Source of the DNA: Chryseolinea sp.
GTDB taxonomy: Bacteria; Bacteroidota; Bacteroidia; Cytophagales; Cyclobacteriaceae
NCBI GenBank assembly: GCA_025923195.1
Contig: JAICGJ010000032.1
Location: 1 to 39,924 of the forward strand
DNA: 39,924 bases
Direction of reading: 5' to 3'
The notes beneath the pieces are model-generated. The model was given only the letters and a program-made list of their open reading frames with translations, made no database searches and was not told the DNA's origin. The translations under genes were made by a program, and so were the position numbers. Of the stretch, positions 15,302 to 25,344 are shown in pieces. Each line of letters begins with the position of its first letter. The first letter of the stretch is position 1.

Positions 15302-16073
15302 CGGGAATTACAGTATCGGACTTACCTATCCACAAATCAACGACATCGCCTACCTTAATATTTTCATGGGCCTCAGGCTTTTGGCGAATAACTACACCGC
15401 CGCCAGTTGTATCCCCAACAATCATAACATTTCCCAGATTCAGATTTGAACCGAAGATAACAACTTTTGCATCTTCCAGACTTGACCCTGTGAAATCTGG
15501 AGCTTCAAAATCTTTGCTCCCGCCATCCATTACCACCAGATCGATGATAGAACCCTTTGGTACGCGCTCTGACGCTGCGATAACCTGTCCCTGATATTTC
15601 ATCTCTTTCACCACATTAAATGGCCCTGAAACCAGCTCTATCTTGCCGCGACGCAATTCATTACTCTTGAGCACCGCGTCGGCATTAACAACGGAACCAT
15701 CGACCAAATTTGGCACTGGTACCGTCGGCGGGTTGAGGCGGTTGATGGATATGAAAATGTTCCTGCCTTCCTTCACTTTTGAGCCAGCGTGTGGATATTG
15801 TTTCAATACTGTTAGCGGAGGATATTCATCCGAATAGGACGAGTCGTTGATCTCATAGCGAAGGTTCCTTTTCACAAGAAAATCCTCCAACTGACTGAGC
15901 TGCATACCTTCAATGTTGGGTACGGTAATGCTTTGTCCATGGTTAGTGGTCTTTGGCAGATACGTAAAAAAATAAAGTAGGCAAAGTCCAGCCAGAATGG
16001 TACCTGCCAATAGCATGTGAATAAGCACCCCGCCCAGTGTGTTCCTTTTAAGTTTCTTAACGCTAAACTTCAT
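15279..16073 (-). CDS. Membrane-anchored PASTA-domain protein (no kinase domain)
   Basis: 264 residues. A short basic N-terminus and one membrane span (~15-38, LIHMLLAGTILAGLCLLYFF) leave the rest in the periplasm. Three PASTA repeats follow (~47-110, 115-186, 190-252). They open with TVPNIEGMQLSQLEDFL, VPVPNLVDGSV and EAPDFTGSSLEDAKVVIF, and contain the KQYPHAGSKVKEG and IRQKPEAHENIKVGD turns. PASTA modules bind muropeptides or beta-lactam-like ligands in Ser/Thr kinases and PBPs; here they stand alone. The ddl stop is only 34 bp upstream, which supports a peptidoglycan-linked role. In related genomes the gene after ddl is often of this type. The tail is acidic (DTVIPDDEVREN). Confidence 0.9.
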   Translation of the reverse strand: MKFSVKKLKRNTLGGVLIHMLLAGTILAGLCLLYFFTYLPKTTNHGQSITVPNIEGMQLSQLEDFLVKRNLRYEINDSSYSDEYPPLTVLKQYPHAGSKVKEGRNIFISINRLNPPTVPVPNLVDGSVVNADAVLKSNELRRGKIELVSGPFNVVKEMKYQGQVIAASERVPKGSIIDLVVMDGGSKDFEAPDFTGSSLEDAKVVIFGSNLNLGNVMIVGDTTGGGVVIRQKPEAHENIKVGDVVDLWIGKSDTVIPDDEVREN

Positions 16074-16107
16074 GGATCATGACGTCGATTTTCGCAAATA
16101 TACAAGA

Positions 16108-17193
16108 TCAGAATTTTAACGAGGACTGAAAGTCGCGCTCAATCCTTTTACCCCGGTTGTAACGCTCCTGGGCCAGGTTAAGCAGTCGTGTAATCAGTTC
16201 AGAAAAACTCATGCCGCGCTCCTTCCACATCATAGGATACATACTCGAGTTGGTAAACCCGGGGATTGTATTGATTTCATTAATGTAAATTTTACCCTTC
16301 TTATCCAGAAACAGGTCGATTCGTGAGAAGTCCTGGCAGTGCAGGGCCTCATATGCTTTTATAGAAACATTGCGGATTTTTTCCGCGATGGGTTTTGATA
16401 GTTTGGCCGGTACGTGAATTTGCACTGCTTGCGGATCCACATATTTTGCATCAAATGTGTAGAACTCATAATTCTTACTGATTTGGATCTCGCCTGGATA
16501 AGATGCTTCGGCAGGACTGTTGCCGAGGATGGCGCATTCAATTTCACGTCCTGCTACAAATTCTTCGACCAGCATTTCGTCATCATAACGGAAGGCGTCT
16601 TCAATTGCTTTTTTAAAGTCGGCTTTGGTTTTTACCTTGGTAATGCCCACCGATGAACCTAGACTCGCTGCCTTCACCATGAATGGCAGACCAAGTTTTT
16701 TTGAGATGCCAGTAAAAGTAATTTTATCCTTCTCATGGTATTTGAAGGTGAGAAAATCTGTTACTGGTAAACCAGCCTGTCTCATTAGCCGCTTGGCTAC
16801 AATCTTGTTCATGGCAAGCGCCGATCCCAACACACCCGTGCCAACCATTGGTATATCCATCGCCTTTATCAAGCCCTGGATACTTCCATCTTCGCCATCG
16901 GTACCGTGCAACACTGGAAAGATCATGTCAAATTTGAAGCGATCACCGCTTGAGAGAAGAACAAATCCGGGACTAACGGCATCGAGTATCAATCCCAGCG
17001 CCTTGCCTTGCTCGATATCCTTGTTGACACTAGTCGTCAAAAACCATTGCCCGCTCTTGCTGATCCCAAGAGGTATAGGTTCAAATAAATTCTTGTCGAT
17101 AAATTCATGAATGTTTCGGGCTGAGTTTACAGATACGGCGTGTTCAACGGATCGCCCGCCGTATAAGATTGCCACTTTTTTTTTCTTGGACAT
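16108..17193 (-). CDS. ddl: D-alanine--D-alanine ligase
   Basis: 361 residues, a cytoplasmic ATP-grasp ligase that makes the D-Ala-D-Ala end of peptidoglycan precursors. The N-terminal lobe begins VAILYGGRSVEHAVSVNSA, with the conserved Glu in VEH. The second lobe has HGTDGEDGSIQGL. The ATP-grasp part shows KAASLGSSVGI, VEEFVAGREIECAILG and the Mg-binding segment DLFLDKKGKIYINEINTIPG. The C-terminus carries TNSSMYPMMW. All the usual catalytic residues seem present and the length is standard. The operon runs ddl - PASTA protein - T9SS protein. A TAtcTTTC element lies just upstream (17203-17210), only a partial promoter match. Confidence 0.96.
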   Translation of the reverse strand: MSKKKKVAILYGGRSVEHAVSVNSARNIHEFIDKNLFEPIPLGISKSGQWFLTTSVNKDIEQGKALGLILDAVSPGFVLLSSGDRFKFDMIFPVLHGTDGEDGSIQGLIKAMDIPMVGTGVLGSALAMNKIVAKRLMRQAGLPVTDFLTFKYHEKDKITFTGISKKLGLPFMVKAASLGSSVGITKVKTKADFKKAIEDAFRYDDEMLVEEFVAGREIECAILGNSPAEASYPGEIQISKNYEFYTFDAKYVDPQAVQIHVPAKLSKPIAEKIRNVSIKAYEALHCQDFSRIDLFLDKKGKIYINEINTIPGFTNSSMYPMMWKERGMSFSELITRLLNLAQERYNRGKRIERDFQSSLKF

Positions 17194-17252
17194 TAAAAAA
17201 TATTTTTTTCGAAAGATAAACTCATTATTGATCTACTGCTAAAACAACGCGC

Positions 17253-20200
17253 TCATTTTAAAATAATTACTCTATTTGTAAAAGTTCCATTGCTAGTTGT
17301 CGCGCGCACAAAATATGTTCCTTCGGGAATGTCGGGTACGGATATATAATAGGTTTGGTTTAAAACATTGCCGGGTGTTTCACTTATAATAACCCGACCA
17401 AGCATGTCTATTACTTCAATTACTACAGGGCCTTTCTCGGGCAAATCAAACCGAACACTTAACTGATAGTGCAGGCTTTCTTCGCTAAGACGGAACGGGT
17501 TTGGATAAACGGAGAAAGGATAATCCGTAGCGATCGGAGATGACGAAAGGAAGAACTCTATGTTGTCGAGGTAGATATTATTTCCATTTCCGTTGGTGAA
17601 TACAAAAGCAATTCGCACTTCGGCCTGTCCTGCGAGTGCACTCAGATTGAAGGCAAGATTTTCTTGCCATTGATCTTCGTCTGGGAGCCATGAAGACGAT
17701 GATGATTGTCCCCGCGCAAGCGCCGTTCTCGTGGCATTAAAAATTGTGTCCGAATAGGTGATACCACAGTCCGTGGAGGCAAGTACTTGTAATCGATCAA
17801 TGATTCTGTCGCGGAAGGCATAAGAAAGATCGAATACGAGACTGGCATTTGAAGCATTAGAAAAATCCAACACCGGACTTACCAACCAACTTTTATCTCC
17901 GATGAAATCGTTGTTGTAGCCGTTGACATATAAAGCAGTGTTAGATCCGATTTTGATTTCTTGCCAGTCCATCCCACCCCTCGGATTGATAATAGTCCAT
18001 GCATCCTCGTAATCTCCCTCAAAACCTTCCCGGATAGGTATTTCTTCGAGGGACTTGTTTACGGTTGCGTATAGGGTTAAAGTGTTATCTGATGGATTGG
18101 CATCAGGCAGACCGTTAGGCTCCAGCAATTCGAAATAGATGACATTTTCGCCACTATTCAACGTAATCGCTGGAAGCTGAACTTCATATGATGTACCACC
18201 CAGGAAATTTATATCTGAGATTGTTTCAGTAAATGAGTCCTGTGTGTTAACTGTGACTCTTACCTTCATTGTGGTCACCAAGGTTCCTGAATTCTGGATC
18301 AGCAACCTTGGCATAATCTGTTCGGAGCATACAACCGGCCTCGGTGAAAGAACGTCCTGCAAAGCAATATCATTTAAGGGCGTGGTAACTACCGTGATAT
18401 TGTCGAGATATAAATTATTTCCCCAATCGTTAACACCTATAAAAGCCAATTGAACATTACTTTGTCCTACAAAATTGCTCAAATCAATGTACTCGTTCCG
18501 CCACTGCGACTCGTTGGTGGGTATGAACTCGTCGGAGACAGGCGAACGTGTTTGGAGTGTCGCTCCATACTTTTCATACACAACAGTTCCTTGGTTTACG
18601 TCGGCATTACAGTTTGATAACACCACGACCTTTAGGCCATCGTCGTCATTTTGAAATCTTGCGTAAGCAACATCAAACAACAATAAGGCTACCGGCTCAG
18701 TTGACAGATCGAAAACAGGTGTGATGAGCACGTCGATTTCACCCAGGTTGTCTTCATAATTATAGAAGTCCATTTTCATGGATGTATTCGTAGGGTCAGC
18801 GTTTGGCGCTGACACTAGCTGCCACGTTGTTTGTTGATCAGGGTTTATAATTTGCCACCCTGACGGGAACGAATCAAAGTCTTCGGTGATTGGAAGGGTC
18901 GTAACTTCGGGTATGAGCACTGATTCACTCAATACGTTGTTGGTGATTATTGGGTCTCCAACGTTATTGACGAGTACAATTTCAAAAGTGACAGTGTGCA
19001 ATCCGTTCGTAAATAATGCAGACGAAAAACTGAGCGATGTTATCTGTAAGGGAGCAAGTGCCGGTGTTAGTGTGAAATCCTTTGTTTCAACTGTATTGCC
19101 ATCGATCGTCAGACTGATTTGAGCCGAAGTCACGGCATTGCTTCCATAGTTCCGGACTTCGATGACAGGCGTGATGTTCGCTGCGCATTCCCCGTCGAGT
19201 GGCGAAAGTATTGCCCGAATACCTAAGTCATTGGGTTGTGGAAGCGGATCGGACAGTCCATGGGATGTTAGCAGACTTGCTCTTCTCGGACTATTTTCCA
19301 GCACTTCCGTGATGCGTTCAATCTGACCAAGTGTAAAGAGATTCATACAGACATCGTCAGTATAGTCCAAATAGTTTTGATACATGGAGGTTACACCGCA
19401 AGTTACCTGGGGGTGGGTAGGGCATCCGTTGGAATTCCCACTTTGATTGGGCGTGTCATTCACATAGTCCGTTCCGTCGCACTGTCCCTCGTCATCTCCC
19501 CAAATGTGACGGAGACCCAGGAAATGTCCGACTTCATGAGTGGTTGTTCGTCCTTTTCGATACTTGCTCAACAAGTCGAAGGCGCCATCGTCTTCGGAAC
19601 CGAAGGCATTATAAGCGATCACAATCCCGTCGGTTAACCGGTTATCAGAAGAATTTTCGAGTCCTGGCAATCCAGAGACTGGAAATTGCGAATAGCCGAG
19701 AATGCCGGTAAGGTTGCATACCCAAATGTTTAGATAATCTTCTGAAGGCCAATAACTCAATGCCTTCAGTTCATAGTTGTCATTTATAGACCAAACTTGC
19801 TGGGGGCCTTGCACGCGCACAATACCGGTGGTGGCAAAACCTTCCGGATCCTGCTTCGCAAGTACAAATTCAATGTCAATGCTCCCGGCTAATCCCTGGA
19901 ATTCCGCTGGGGTACTCGAGGCGTCTGAATTTAATCGTTGATAGTCTTTGTTCAGCACTGAAATCTGAGACAGGATCTGGGCATCGCTGATGTTTCGCCC
20001 GGTTCCTAAGGCTTCACCGTTGTGTATCACGTGTACAACAACGGGAATCTGATAGATTGCTTGTTGACGTTGAACGTCTTTTGGTCTGGATCTGCGCAGT
20101 CTTCTATCCATCCATTGTTCGAATTGCTGCCGGTTTTGTTCAAATGTATCCCCTTGCAGACTTTTCATGTACTGCACCGTGCCGCATCTGTCTTGGGCAT

Positions 20201-20330
20201 ATGTTAATGAGGTGATAATGGCAAAAACCAGAATGGCTAGAGATCTAAAAAAAATAAGAGTTGTCTGCCGCACAAAAAAATCGTAGGTCAACCATTGAAC
20301 ATCTCCAAATATAGCAAAGAGTCTACGCAT
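17253..20330 (-). CDS. Secreted M43 (pappalysin-like) zinc metalloprotease with T9SS sorting domain
   Basis: 1025 residues. The signal peptide ends near 45 (ITSLTYAQ). The catalytic domain (~90-350) has HEVGHFLGLRH at 265-275, zinc ligands His265/His269/His275 and catalytic Glu266, with the Met-turn in DDVCMNLF (Met329). This is the M43 signature. A CARDB-like region (LGIRAILSPLDGECAAN) and two copies of a MAM/choice-of-anchor-J module follow (~480-650 and ~760-930, opening ITEDFDSFPSGW and REGFEGDYEDAW; the first ends NNLYLDNITVV, the second NNIYLDNIEFF). A C-terminal type A sorting domain (YPFSVYPNPF ... GTYFVRATT ... NRVIILK) ends the protein. It is a probable extracellular protease targeting proteins or peptides. 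GTG at 20273 is an alternative start giving a shorter signal peptide. Confidence 0.92.
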   Translation of the reverse strand: MRRLFAIFGDVQWLTYDFFVRQTTLIFFRSLAILVFAIITSLTYAQDRCGTVQYMKSLQGDTFEQNRQQFEQWMDRRLRRSRPKDVQRQQAIYQIPVVVHVIHNGEALGTGRNISDAQILSQISVLNKDYQRLNSDASSTPAEFQGLAGSIDIEFVLAKQDPEGFATTGIVRVQGPQQVWSINDNYELKALSYWPSEDYLNIWVCNLTGILGYSQFPVSGLPGLENSSDNRLTDGIVIAYNAFGSEDDGAFDLLSKYRKGRTTTHEVGHFLGLRHIWGDDEGQCDGTDYVNDTPNQSGNSNGCPTHPQVTCGVTSMYQNYLDYTDDVCMNLFTLGQIERITEVLENSPRRASLLTSHGLSDPLPQPNDLGIRAILSPLDGECAANITPVIEVRNYGSNAVTSAQISLTIDGNTVETKDFTLTPALAPLQITSLSFSSALFTNGLHTVTFEIVLVNNVGDPIITNNVLSESVLIPEVTTLPITEDFDSFPSGWQIINPDQQTTWQLVSAPNADPTNTSMKMDFYNYEDNLGEIDVLITPVFDLSTEPVALLLFDVAYARFQNDDDGLKVVVLSNCNADVNQGTVVYEKYGATLQTRSPVSDEFIPTNESQWRNEYIDLSNFVGQSNVQLAFIGVNDWGNNLYLDNITVVTTPLNDIALQDVLSPRPVVCSEQIMPRLLIQNSGTLVTTMKVRVTVNTQDSFTETISDINFLGGTSYEVQLPAITLNSGENVIYFELLEPNGLPDANPSDNTLTLYATVNKSLEEIPIREGFEGDYEDAWTIINPRGGMDWQEIKIGSNTALYVNGYNNDFIGDKSWLVSPVLDFSNASNASLVFDLSYAFRDRIIDRLQVLASTDCGITYSDTIFNATRTALARGQSSSSSWLPDEDQWQENLAFNLSALAGQAEVRIAFVFTNGNGNNIYLDNIEFFLSSSPIATDYPFSVYPNPFRLSEESLHYQLSVRFDLPEKGPVVIEVIDMLGRVIISETPGNVLNQTYYISVPDIPEGTYFVRATTSNGTFTNRVIILK

Positions 20331-20503
20331 TTTGCGACAGGAAGCGACAAGGCGGTGTCAATAGTGACGAACGAAGGGCTGGAATCTTCTGTATGCCGCT
20401 TCGGTCGAAAAGCGAAGTCGGCTGGACATGGGAGCGACGTCAGATAATCGTCCTAGGCAGGATATATTTAACGGTATGATACGTCGATGATGCCCATCTA
20501 CTT

Positions 20504-20761
20504 CTAACCAAACGGGATCAAATTTATCACCTCGATGGACTTTATCTCCGGCACGTCGCGCTTAATCGCCGCTTCAACTCCAGCTTTAAAGGTCATGGTC
20601 GACATGCTACAGTTTCCACAAGCACCCACAAATTCCAGTTGTACCACGTTATCCTCAGTAATGCTGCTTATTCTCACATCACCGCCGTCAGCCTTTAGGT
20701 ACGGTCGAATGGAATTAAGAGAAGATTCAATCTTTTTGGTCAGTTCTTCTACGGTGCTCAT
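20504..20761 (-). CDS. NifU C-terminal-domain (Nfu-type) Fe-S carrier
   Basis: An 85-residue stand-alone Nfu domain. The core YLKADGGDVRI is followed by GACGNCSMSTMTFKAGVE, whose CxxC (Cys48, Cys51) holds a 4Fe-4S cluster between two subunits. It ends IKSIEVINLIPFG. It would carry clusters to apo-proteins in the cytoplasm. It overlaps mrp by one base (TGATG), so the two are translated together. This fits a shared role in cluster delivery. Confidence 0.92.
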   Translation of the reverse strand: MSTVEELTKKIESSLNSIRPYLKADGGDVRISSITEDNVVQLEFVGACGNCSMSTMTFKAGVEAAIKRDVPEIKSIEVINLIPFG

Positions 20762-21849
20762 CAGACTTTTAGTTCAACCCTCTTTGTTTGCGTAAAGTTA
20801 GCATTTCTAATGGCAATATGTCGAGCCAGACTTTCTGCAAGATTTTTGAATGCTTCACCGATTATCCCGCCTTTTAGTACGGCCGGTAAACCGCTATCGC
20901 CGCTCTCTCTAATGCTTTGGACAAGGGGTATCTGGCCCAGCAACGGAACATCGAACTTTTGTGATAAGTTCTTACCACCATCTTTTCCAAAAATGAAGTA
21001 CTTATTATCGGGCAACTCTTCAGGGGTGAAGTAAGCCATATTCTCAACAACCCCAAGAACCGGCACATTAATTTGGGGTTGCCTGAACATCGCCAATCCT
21101 TTTATGGCATCTGCCAGAGCCACTTTTTGGGGTGTGGTGACAATTACAGCCCCTGTAACTGGTACAGTCTGAACCAGAGTTAAATGGATATCACTCGTAC
21201 CCGGAGGCAAGTCAATTAACAAATAATCAAGCTCTCCCCAATCAGCATCGCCAAAAAACTGCTTTAAGGCTGAGCTGGCCATCGGTCCACGCCAAACGAC
21301 CGCACTATCTGGCGCAGTCAAAAATCCAATAGATATCAATTTGACCCCATATTGCTCGATTGGAACGATGATGTTCTTTCCATTAACCTGCTTGACGGTG
21401 GGCTGTTCCGATTCACAATTAAACATTGTTGGAATAGACGGCCCAAATATGTCTGCATCAATCAAGCCCACTTTTGCGCCAGCTTGGGCAAGCGCCACTG
21501 CAAGGTTGGAGGTTATAGTTGATTTTCCCACGCCACCCTTACCTGAGGCAATTGCAACAATATTCTTCACCAGTGGAAGCAAAGGAGCATTGTCGCGAAG
21601 CGTTGTAACCGAGGAAGTTATGGAGATATCAATTACCGTCTGCCGGTCCACCACCTTTCGGACGGCATCCTCACAATCCTGCCGTATTTTTTCTTTCAAA
21701 GGACAAGCTGGTGTGGTGAGTACAACCGTAAAACTGACCCTTCCAGGCTCAGTTTTAACATCGCGAATCATGTTTAGGGTCACCAGGTCGCGTTTGAGAT
21801 CAGGATCTTGTACTGTTGAGAGTGCTCTTAATACTTCTGATTGGGTCAT
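20761..21849 (-). CDS. mrp: Mrp/ApbC-type P-loop ATPase, Fe-S cluster carrier
   Basis: 362 residues. An N-terminal MIP18/DUF59 domain (~1-85; VQDPDLKRDLVTLNMI, with TTPACPLK) precedes the ParA/MinD-like ATPase (~95-350). The deviant Walker A is GKGGVGKST (103-111), then DADIFGPS and DLPPGTSD. The family often has a CxxC near the region following the ENM motif. Here ENMAYFTPEELPDNKYFIFG (269-288) carries none, a point developed under findings. It acts in Fe-S loading with the Nfu-like protein encoded next. The mrp start faces dnaG divergently across 251 bp. Confidence 0.93.
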   Translation of the reverse strand: MTQSEVLRALSTVQDPDLKRDLVTLNMIRDVKTEPGRVSFTVVLTTPACPLKEKIRQDCEDAVRKVVDRQTVIDISITSSVTTLRDNAPLLPLVKNIVAIASGKGGVGKSTITSNLAVALAQAGAKVGLIDADIFGPSIPTMFNCESEQPTVKQVNGKNIIVPIEQYGVKLISIGFLTAPDSAVVWRGPMASSALKQFFGDADWGELDYLLIDLPPGTSDIHLTLVQTVPVTGAVIVTTPQKVALADAIKGLAMFRQPQINVPVLGVVENMAYFTPEELPDNKYFIFGKDGGKNLSQKFDVPLLGQIPLVQSIRESGDSGLPAVLKGGIIGEAFKNLAESLARHIAIRNANFTQTKRVELKV

Positions 21850-22041
21850 GAATTCGAATAGATATGAATGCTTTCGATGTACGCCAGAGTTTTGCGCAAT
21901 TTAGTCCAGAAAAACGGAATGTCACAGCAATCGGATATTTGCCGTATCACCCGAGTCCTCCTGACTCTTACATATACAGTCACGGACTAATTAACCCCAG
22001 ATCGCCAAAACAAATTCACTTATTTTTCCGTCTTGAACGTG

Positions 22042-22049
22042 TATCTTTG
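22042..22049 (+). promoter_or_regulatory. Candidate -7 element for dnaG
   Basis: TATCTTTG matches the Bacteroidetes -7 consensus TAnnTTTG exactly, 51 bp before the dnaG TTG start. The -33 region at the right distance (CTTAT) matches only partly. The start of transcription would be near 22056. Confidence 0.4.
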
Positions 22050-22100
22050 AGCAATCAATGCTGATCCTACAATCATAACGAACAACAGGACATTCTCACC

Positions 22101-24053
22101 TTGATTTCCAGGGAAACAATAGATGAAATTAAAAGCCGCGTTGATATCATCGATGTCATCAGCGATTTTGTAACACTAAAACGCTCGGGTCAGAATTATA
22201 AGGCACTTAGCCCGTTTACCAACGAAAAAACACCTTCCTTTTATGTAGTTCCCTCGAAGGGAATATTCAAAGATTTCAGCAGTGGTAAGGGTGGTGATGG
22301 CATTAGCTTCATCATGGAACATGAAGGGATGAATTACGTGGAGGCTCTTCGATACCTTGCAAGAAAATATGGAATCGAGATTAAAGAAGACAATTCCGGG
22401 TCCGAGCAGTCGGCTCAGCACAGTGATCGCGATAGCTTGTATATCGTCATGAATTATGCTAAGGAACATTATAAGGACTTGCTTTATAAATCCGAGGAAG
22501 GCCGAAGCATCGGGCTCAGCTATTTTCGTGAGCGAGGTTTTAATGACCGCACCATCGAACATTTTGAACTGGGGTACAGTATCAAAGAATGGGATCATTT
22601 TTACACCAAGGCCATAGCGGAAGGTCACAATCAGGAGATGCTTGAAAAGGCAGGTCTGGTTATTAGAAAAGAGAACCCTGAGTCCAAGAATGTCAGATTC
22701 TACGATCGCTTTCGCGGCAGAGTAATATTTCCTGTCCACAACCTGGCCGGAAAAGTAGTTGCTTTCGGTGCCCGGATATTGACCAAAGAAAAAGACCAAC
22801 CTAAGTATATCAACTCTCCCGAAACGGAAATATACCACAAAAGCAATGTGCTCTATGGTATGTTTCAGGCAAAAAATGCTATTCGTAGAGAGGGCTTCTG
22901 CTATCTCGTTGAGGGTTATACCGACGTGATCTCTCTTCATCAGGCCGGTATCGACAACGTTATTGCCTCATCTGGTACGGCACTTACTGAGGAGCAGATA
23001 AAGCTGATGCGTCGATTCACAGAGAATGTGACCGTCCTGTTTGATGGTGATGCTGCTGGTATCAAGGCCGCGCTGCGCGGGGTTGACCTGGTGCTAAAAG
23101 GAGGGTTAAATGTCAGAATAGTGATGCTTCCAAACGGTGAAGATCCTGATAGCATGTCCAGAAAGATGGGCAGCACGGAGTACCGTCAATACTTGAAGTC
23201 AAATACGAAAGATTTTATATCATTTAAGATAGATCTCCTAGCGAGCGAAGCTGCTCACGATCCTATCAGGAAAGCGGAAGCAATTAGGGAGATCATTACG
23301 AGTATTTCTCTTATTCCCGATCCCATCAAAAGATCGGTTTACATCCAGGAAACCGGTCAGCTGCTTAAAATATCCGAGACGGTTATCTTCAATGAGCTCA
23401 ACAAGATCTTAATTCAGGAGCGCCGGAAGAATGCCCAGGAGACCAGGACTCGTCCAATAGAAACAACTATCCCTGACGAACTTGGCGCTGATGCCGCTCC
23501 GGGACAGAAGCTTGATGCTAAAAGCATGGAGCAAATTCAGGAGCGAGAAGTGGTAAGGCTGTTGTTGAACTATGCTGATAGCGAACTTGAAGAGGATATC
23601 GACCTTGTCAGTTACTTCATTTCAGAATTTGAGGACCTTGAATTTACCAATGCATTATATTCGAACATCTATCATGAATTTTATGAGGCAAAAAGGAAGG
23701 GGGAGCTAGTTGACTCTACTTACTTTTTAAACAAGGGCTCGGAGGACGTTAAAAAATTGATTGCCGAACTGACCACCCGCAAATACTATGTGAGCCCGCA
23801 CTGGGCAGATAAGTATCACATCGTTTTTCATGATGAAAAAGAAAAAATTCACGAACATGCACATCAGAACGTTCTAAGGAGGAAATATCGATACGTACAA
23901 CGGTTAATTGAGGAAAACAAGGAAAAGCTTAAGGACGCTGAAAAAAGTAAAAGCATAGACGAGATTGATGAATTGGTCGAAACGCAGACACGTTTAAAGA
24001 ACGCCGATGTAGAAATTGCAAAACAGCTGGGAATTGTTTCCGGGCGATACTAG
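22101..24053 (+). CDS. dnaG: DNA primase DnaG
   Basis: 650 residues, synthesising RNA primers at the replication fork. It begins from TTG as [19 protein letters not shown]. The N-terminal zinc-finger module keeps its framework ([16 protein letters not shown]) but its metal ligands are replaced: Ser37, Thr40, Asp58 and Ser61 stand at the usual C, H, C, C. The catalytic core (~115-340) holds the TOPRIM glutamate in VEGYTD (271) and DGDAAG (315-320). Residues ~440-650 form the helicase-binding region, rich in charged helices. The length is normal. An ATG does not occur at a sensible place upstream, so TTG is the likely start. Zinc-site loss is, from memory, a trait seen in many Bacteroidota primases and is not damage. 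Confidence 0.94.
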   Translation: MISRETIDEIKSRVDIIDVISDFVTLKRSGQNYKALSPFTNEKTPSFYVVPSKGIFKDFSSGKGGDGISFIMEHEGMNYVEALRYLARKYGIEIKEDNSGSEQSAQHSDRDSLYIVMNYAKEHYKDLLYKSEEGRSIGLSYFRERGFNDRTIEHFELGYSIKEWDHFYTKAIAEGHNQEMLEKAGLVIRKENPESKNVRFYDRFRGRVIFPVHNLAGKVVAFGARILTKEKDQPKYINSPETEIYHKSNVLYGMFQAKNAIRREGFCYLVEGYTDVISLHQAGIDNVIASSGTALTEEQIKLMRRFTENVTVLFDGDAAGIKAALRGVDLVLKGGLNVRIVMLPNGEDPDSMSRKMGSTEYRQYLKSNTKDFISFKIDLLASEAAHDPIRKAEAIREIITSISLIPDPIKRSVYIQETGQLLKISETVIFNELNKILIQERRKNAQETRTRPIETTIPDELGADAAPGQKLDAKSMEQIQEREVVRLLLNYADSELEEDIDLVSYFISEFEDLEFTNALYSNIYHEFYEAKRKGELVDSTYFLNKGSEDVKKLIAELTTRKYYVSPHWADKYHIVFHDEKEKIHEHAHQNVLRRKYRYVQRLIEENKEKLKDAEKSKSIDEIDELVETQTRLKNADVEIAKQLGIVSGRY

Positions 24054-24126
24054 CATTGGAACGCTGATATTTCGTTTGATGTTAGATAATCGTCGCGCCC
24101 TGAAGTATTGAATTTTTTGGAAAATT

Positions 24127-25344
24127 ATGGCGGAGATAAAGCTTAATACCATTGATGAAGCCATCGAGGATATAAAGAATGGCAAGGTAATTATCGTTGT
24201 CGATGATGAGGACCGTGAAAACGAAGGAGATTTTATTTGTGCTGCAGAGACAATAACGCCAGCTATTGTAAACTTCATGGCGACGCATGGCCGCGGATTG
24301 ATTTGTGTGCCCTTGATTGAGGATCGATGCGAGGAGTTAGGGCTTGACCTCATGGTGGGTAACAACACTGCTATATATGAAACCCCGTTCACAGTTTCAG
24401 TTGACCTACTGGGTCACGGATGCACGACCGGTATATCGGCGCACGATCGATTTAAGACAATTAGAGCCTTGGTGGACCCTGAAACTAAACCCCAAGAACT
24501 CGGGCGTCCCGGACATATTTTCCCTTTGAAGGCAAAGCGGGGAGGAGTGCTTCGCCGTACCGGGCATACGGAAGCTGCGATCGATTTTGCCCGGCTTGCG
24601 GGGTTTAAACCTGCAGGCGTTCTGGTCGAAATTATGAATGAAGATGGATCGATGGCCAGACTAGCCGATCTTGCTAAGGTAGCAGAACGGTTTAACCTGA
24701 AGTTGGTGACCATCAAGGATCTCATCGAATACAGGATCAAGAAGGAGACCTTGATCAGGCGTGAGATTGAAGTGGATATGCCGACAGAGTACGGTCATTT
24801 TAAGCTAATCGCTTTCGATCAGACTAACTCAAATGAAGTTCACATGGCATTGGTGAAGGGGTCCTGGGAGAAAGATGAACCCGTGCTGGTTCGCGTTCAT
24901 TCCTCTTGCGTAACTGGCGACATTTTTGGTTCGTGCCGTTGCGACTGTGGGTCACAACTCCACTCGGCAATGGAAATGGTCGAGCGGGAAGGCAAAGGAG
25001 TAGTGATCTACATGAAACAGGAGGGGCGGGGTATTGGCTTGCTCAATAAGCTCAAAGCTTACAAACTTCAGGAACAGGGCCTTGATACTGTGGAAGCAAA
25101 TTTGCAGCTGGGATTTGATATGGACGAACGTGATTATGGAGTTGGTGCACAAATCATAAGAAACCTGGGGATAACCAAAATCCGTTTAATTACAAATAAC
25201 CCCAAAAAGCGTGTTGGGTTAATGGGATATGGTTTGGAGATTGTTGACAACGTTCCAATAGAGATCCACCCGAATCCTCACAATGAAAAATATCTGACGA
25301 CAAAGCGTGATAAGTTGGGACATACAATACTGCGACCCAAATGA
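24127..25344 (+). CDS. ribBA: Bifunctional 3,4-DHBP synthase / GTP cyclohydrolase II
   Basis: 405 residues with two riboflavin-pathway activities in one chain. Residues ~1-205 are RibB, making the 4-carbon unit from ribulose-5-phosphate ([27 protein letters not shown]). Residues ~206-405 are RibA, opening GTP ([16 protein letters not shown] with the zinc-binding cysteines, [17 protein letters not shown]). All of these motifs are intact. It starts 73 bp after dnaG and may be co-transcribed. No FMN riboswitch fits in so short a leader. Its stop overlaps the next gene by 4 bp (ATGA). Confidence 0.96.
   Translation: MAEIKLNTIDEAIEDIKNGKVIIVVDDEDRENEGDFICAAETITPAIVNFMATHGRGLICVPLIEDRCEELGLDLMVGNNTAIYETPFTVSVDLLGHGCTTGISAHDRFKTIRALVDPETKPQELGRPGHIFPLKAKRGGVLRRTGHTEAAIDFARLAGFKPAGVLVEIMNEDGSMARLADLAKVAERFNLKLVTIKDLIEYRIKKETLIRREIEVDMPTEYGHFKLIAFDQTNSNEVHMALVKGSWEKDEPVLVRVHSSCVTGDIFGSCRCDCGSQLHSAMEMVEREGKGVVIYMKQEGRGIGLLNKLKAYKLQEQGLDTVEANLQLGFDMDERDYGVGAQIIRNLGITKIRLITNNPKKRVGLMGYGLEIVDNVPIEIHPNPHNEKYLTTKRDKLGHTILRPK

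Noticed and set aside
21864-22064. 66-codon open frame upstream of dnaG
   Set aside because: It contains the best -7 promoter element near its end, has no signal or family resemblance, and covers the divergent intergenic region.
24054-24126. FMN riboswitch before ribBA
   Set aside because: Only 73 bp separate it from dnaG, too short for the aptamer, and no conserved RFN helices can be seen.
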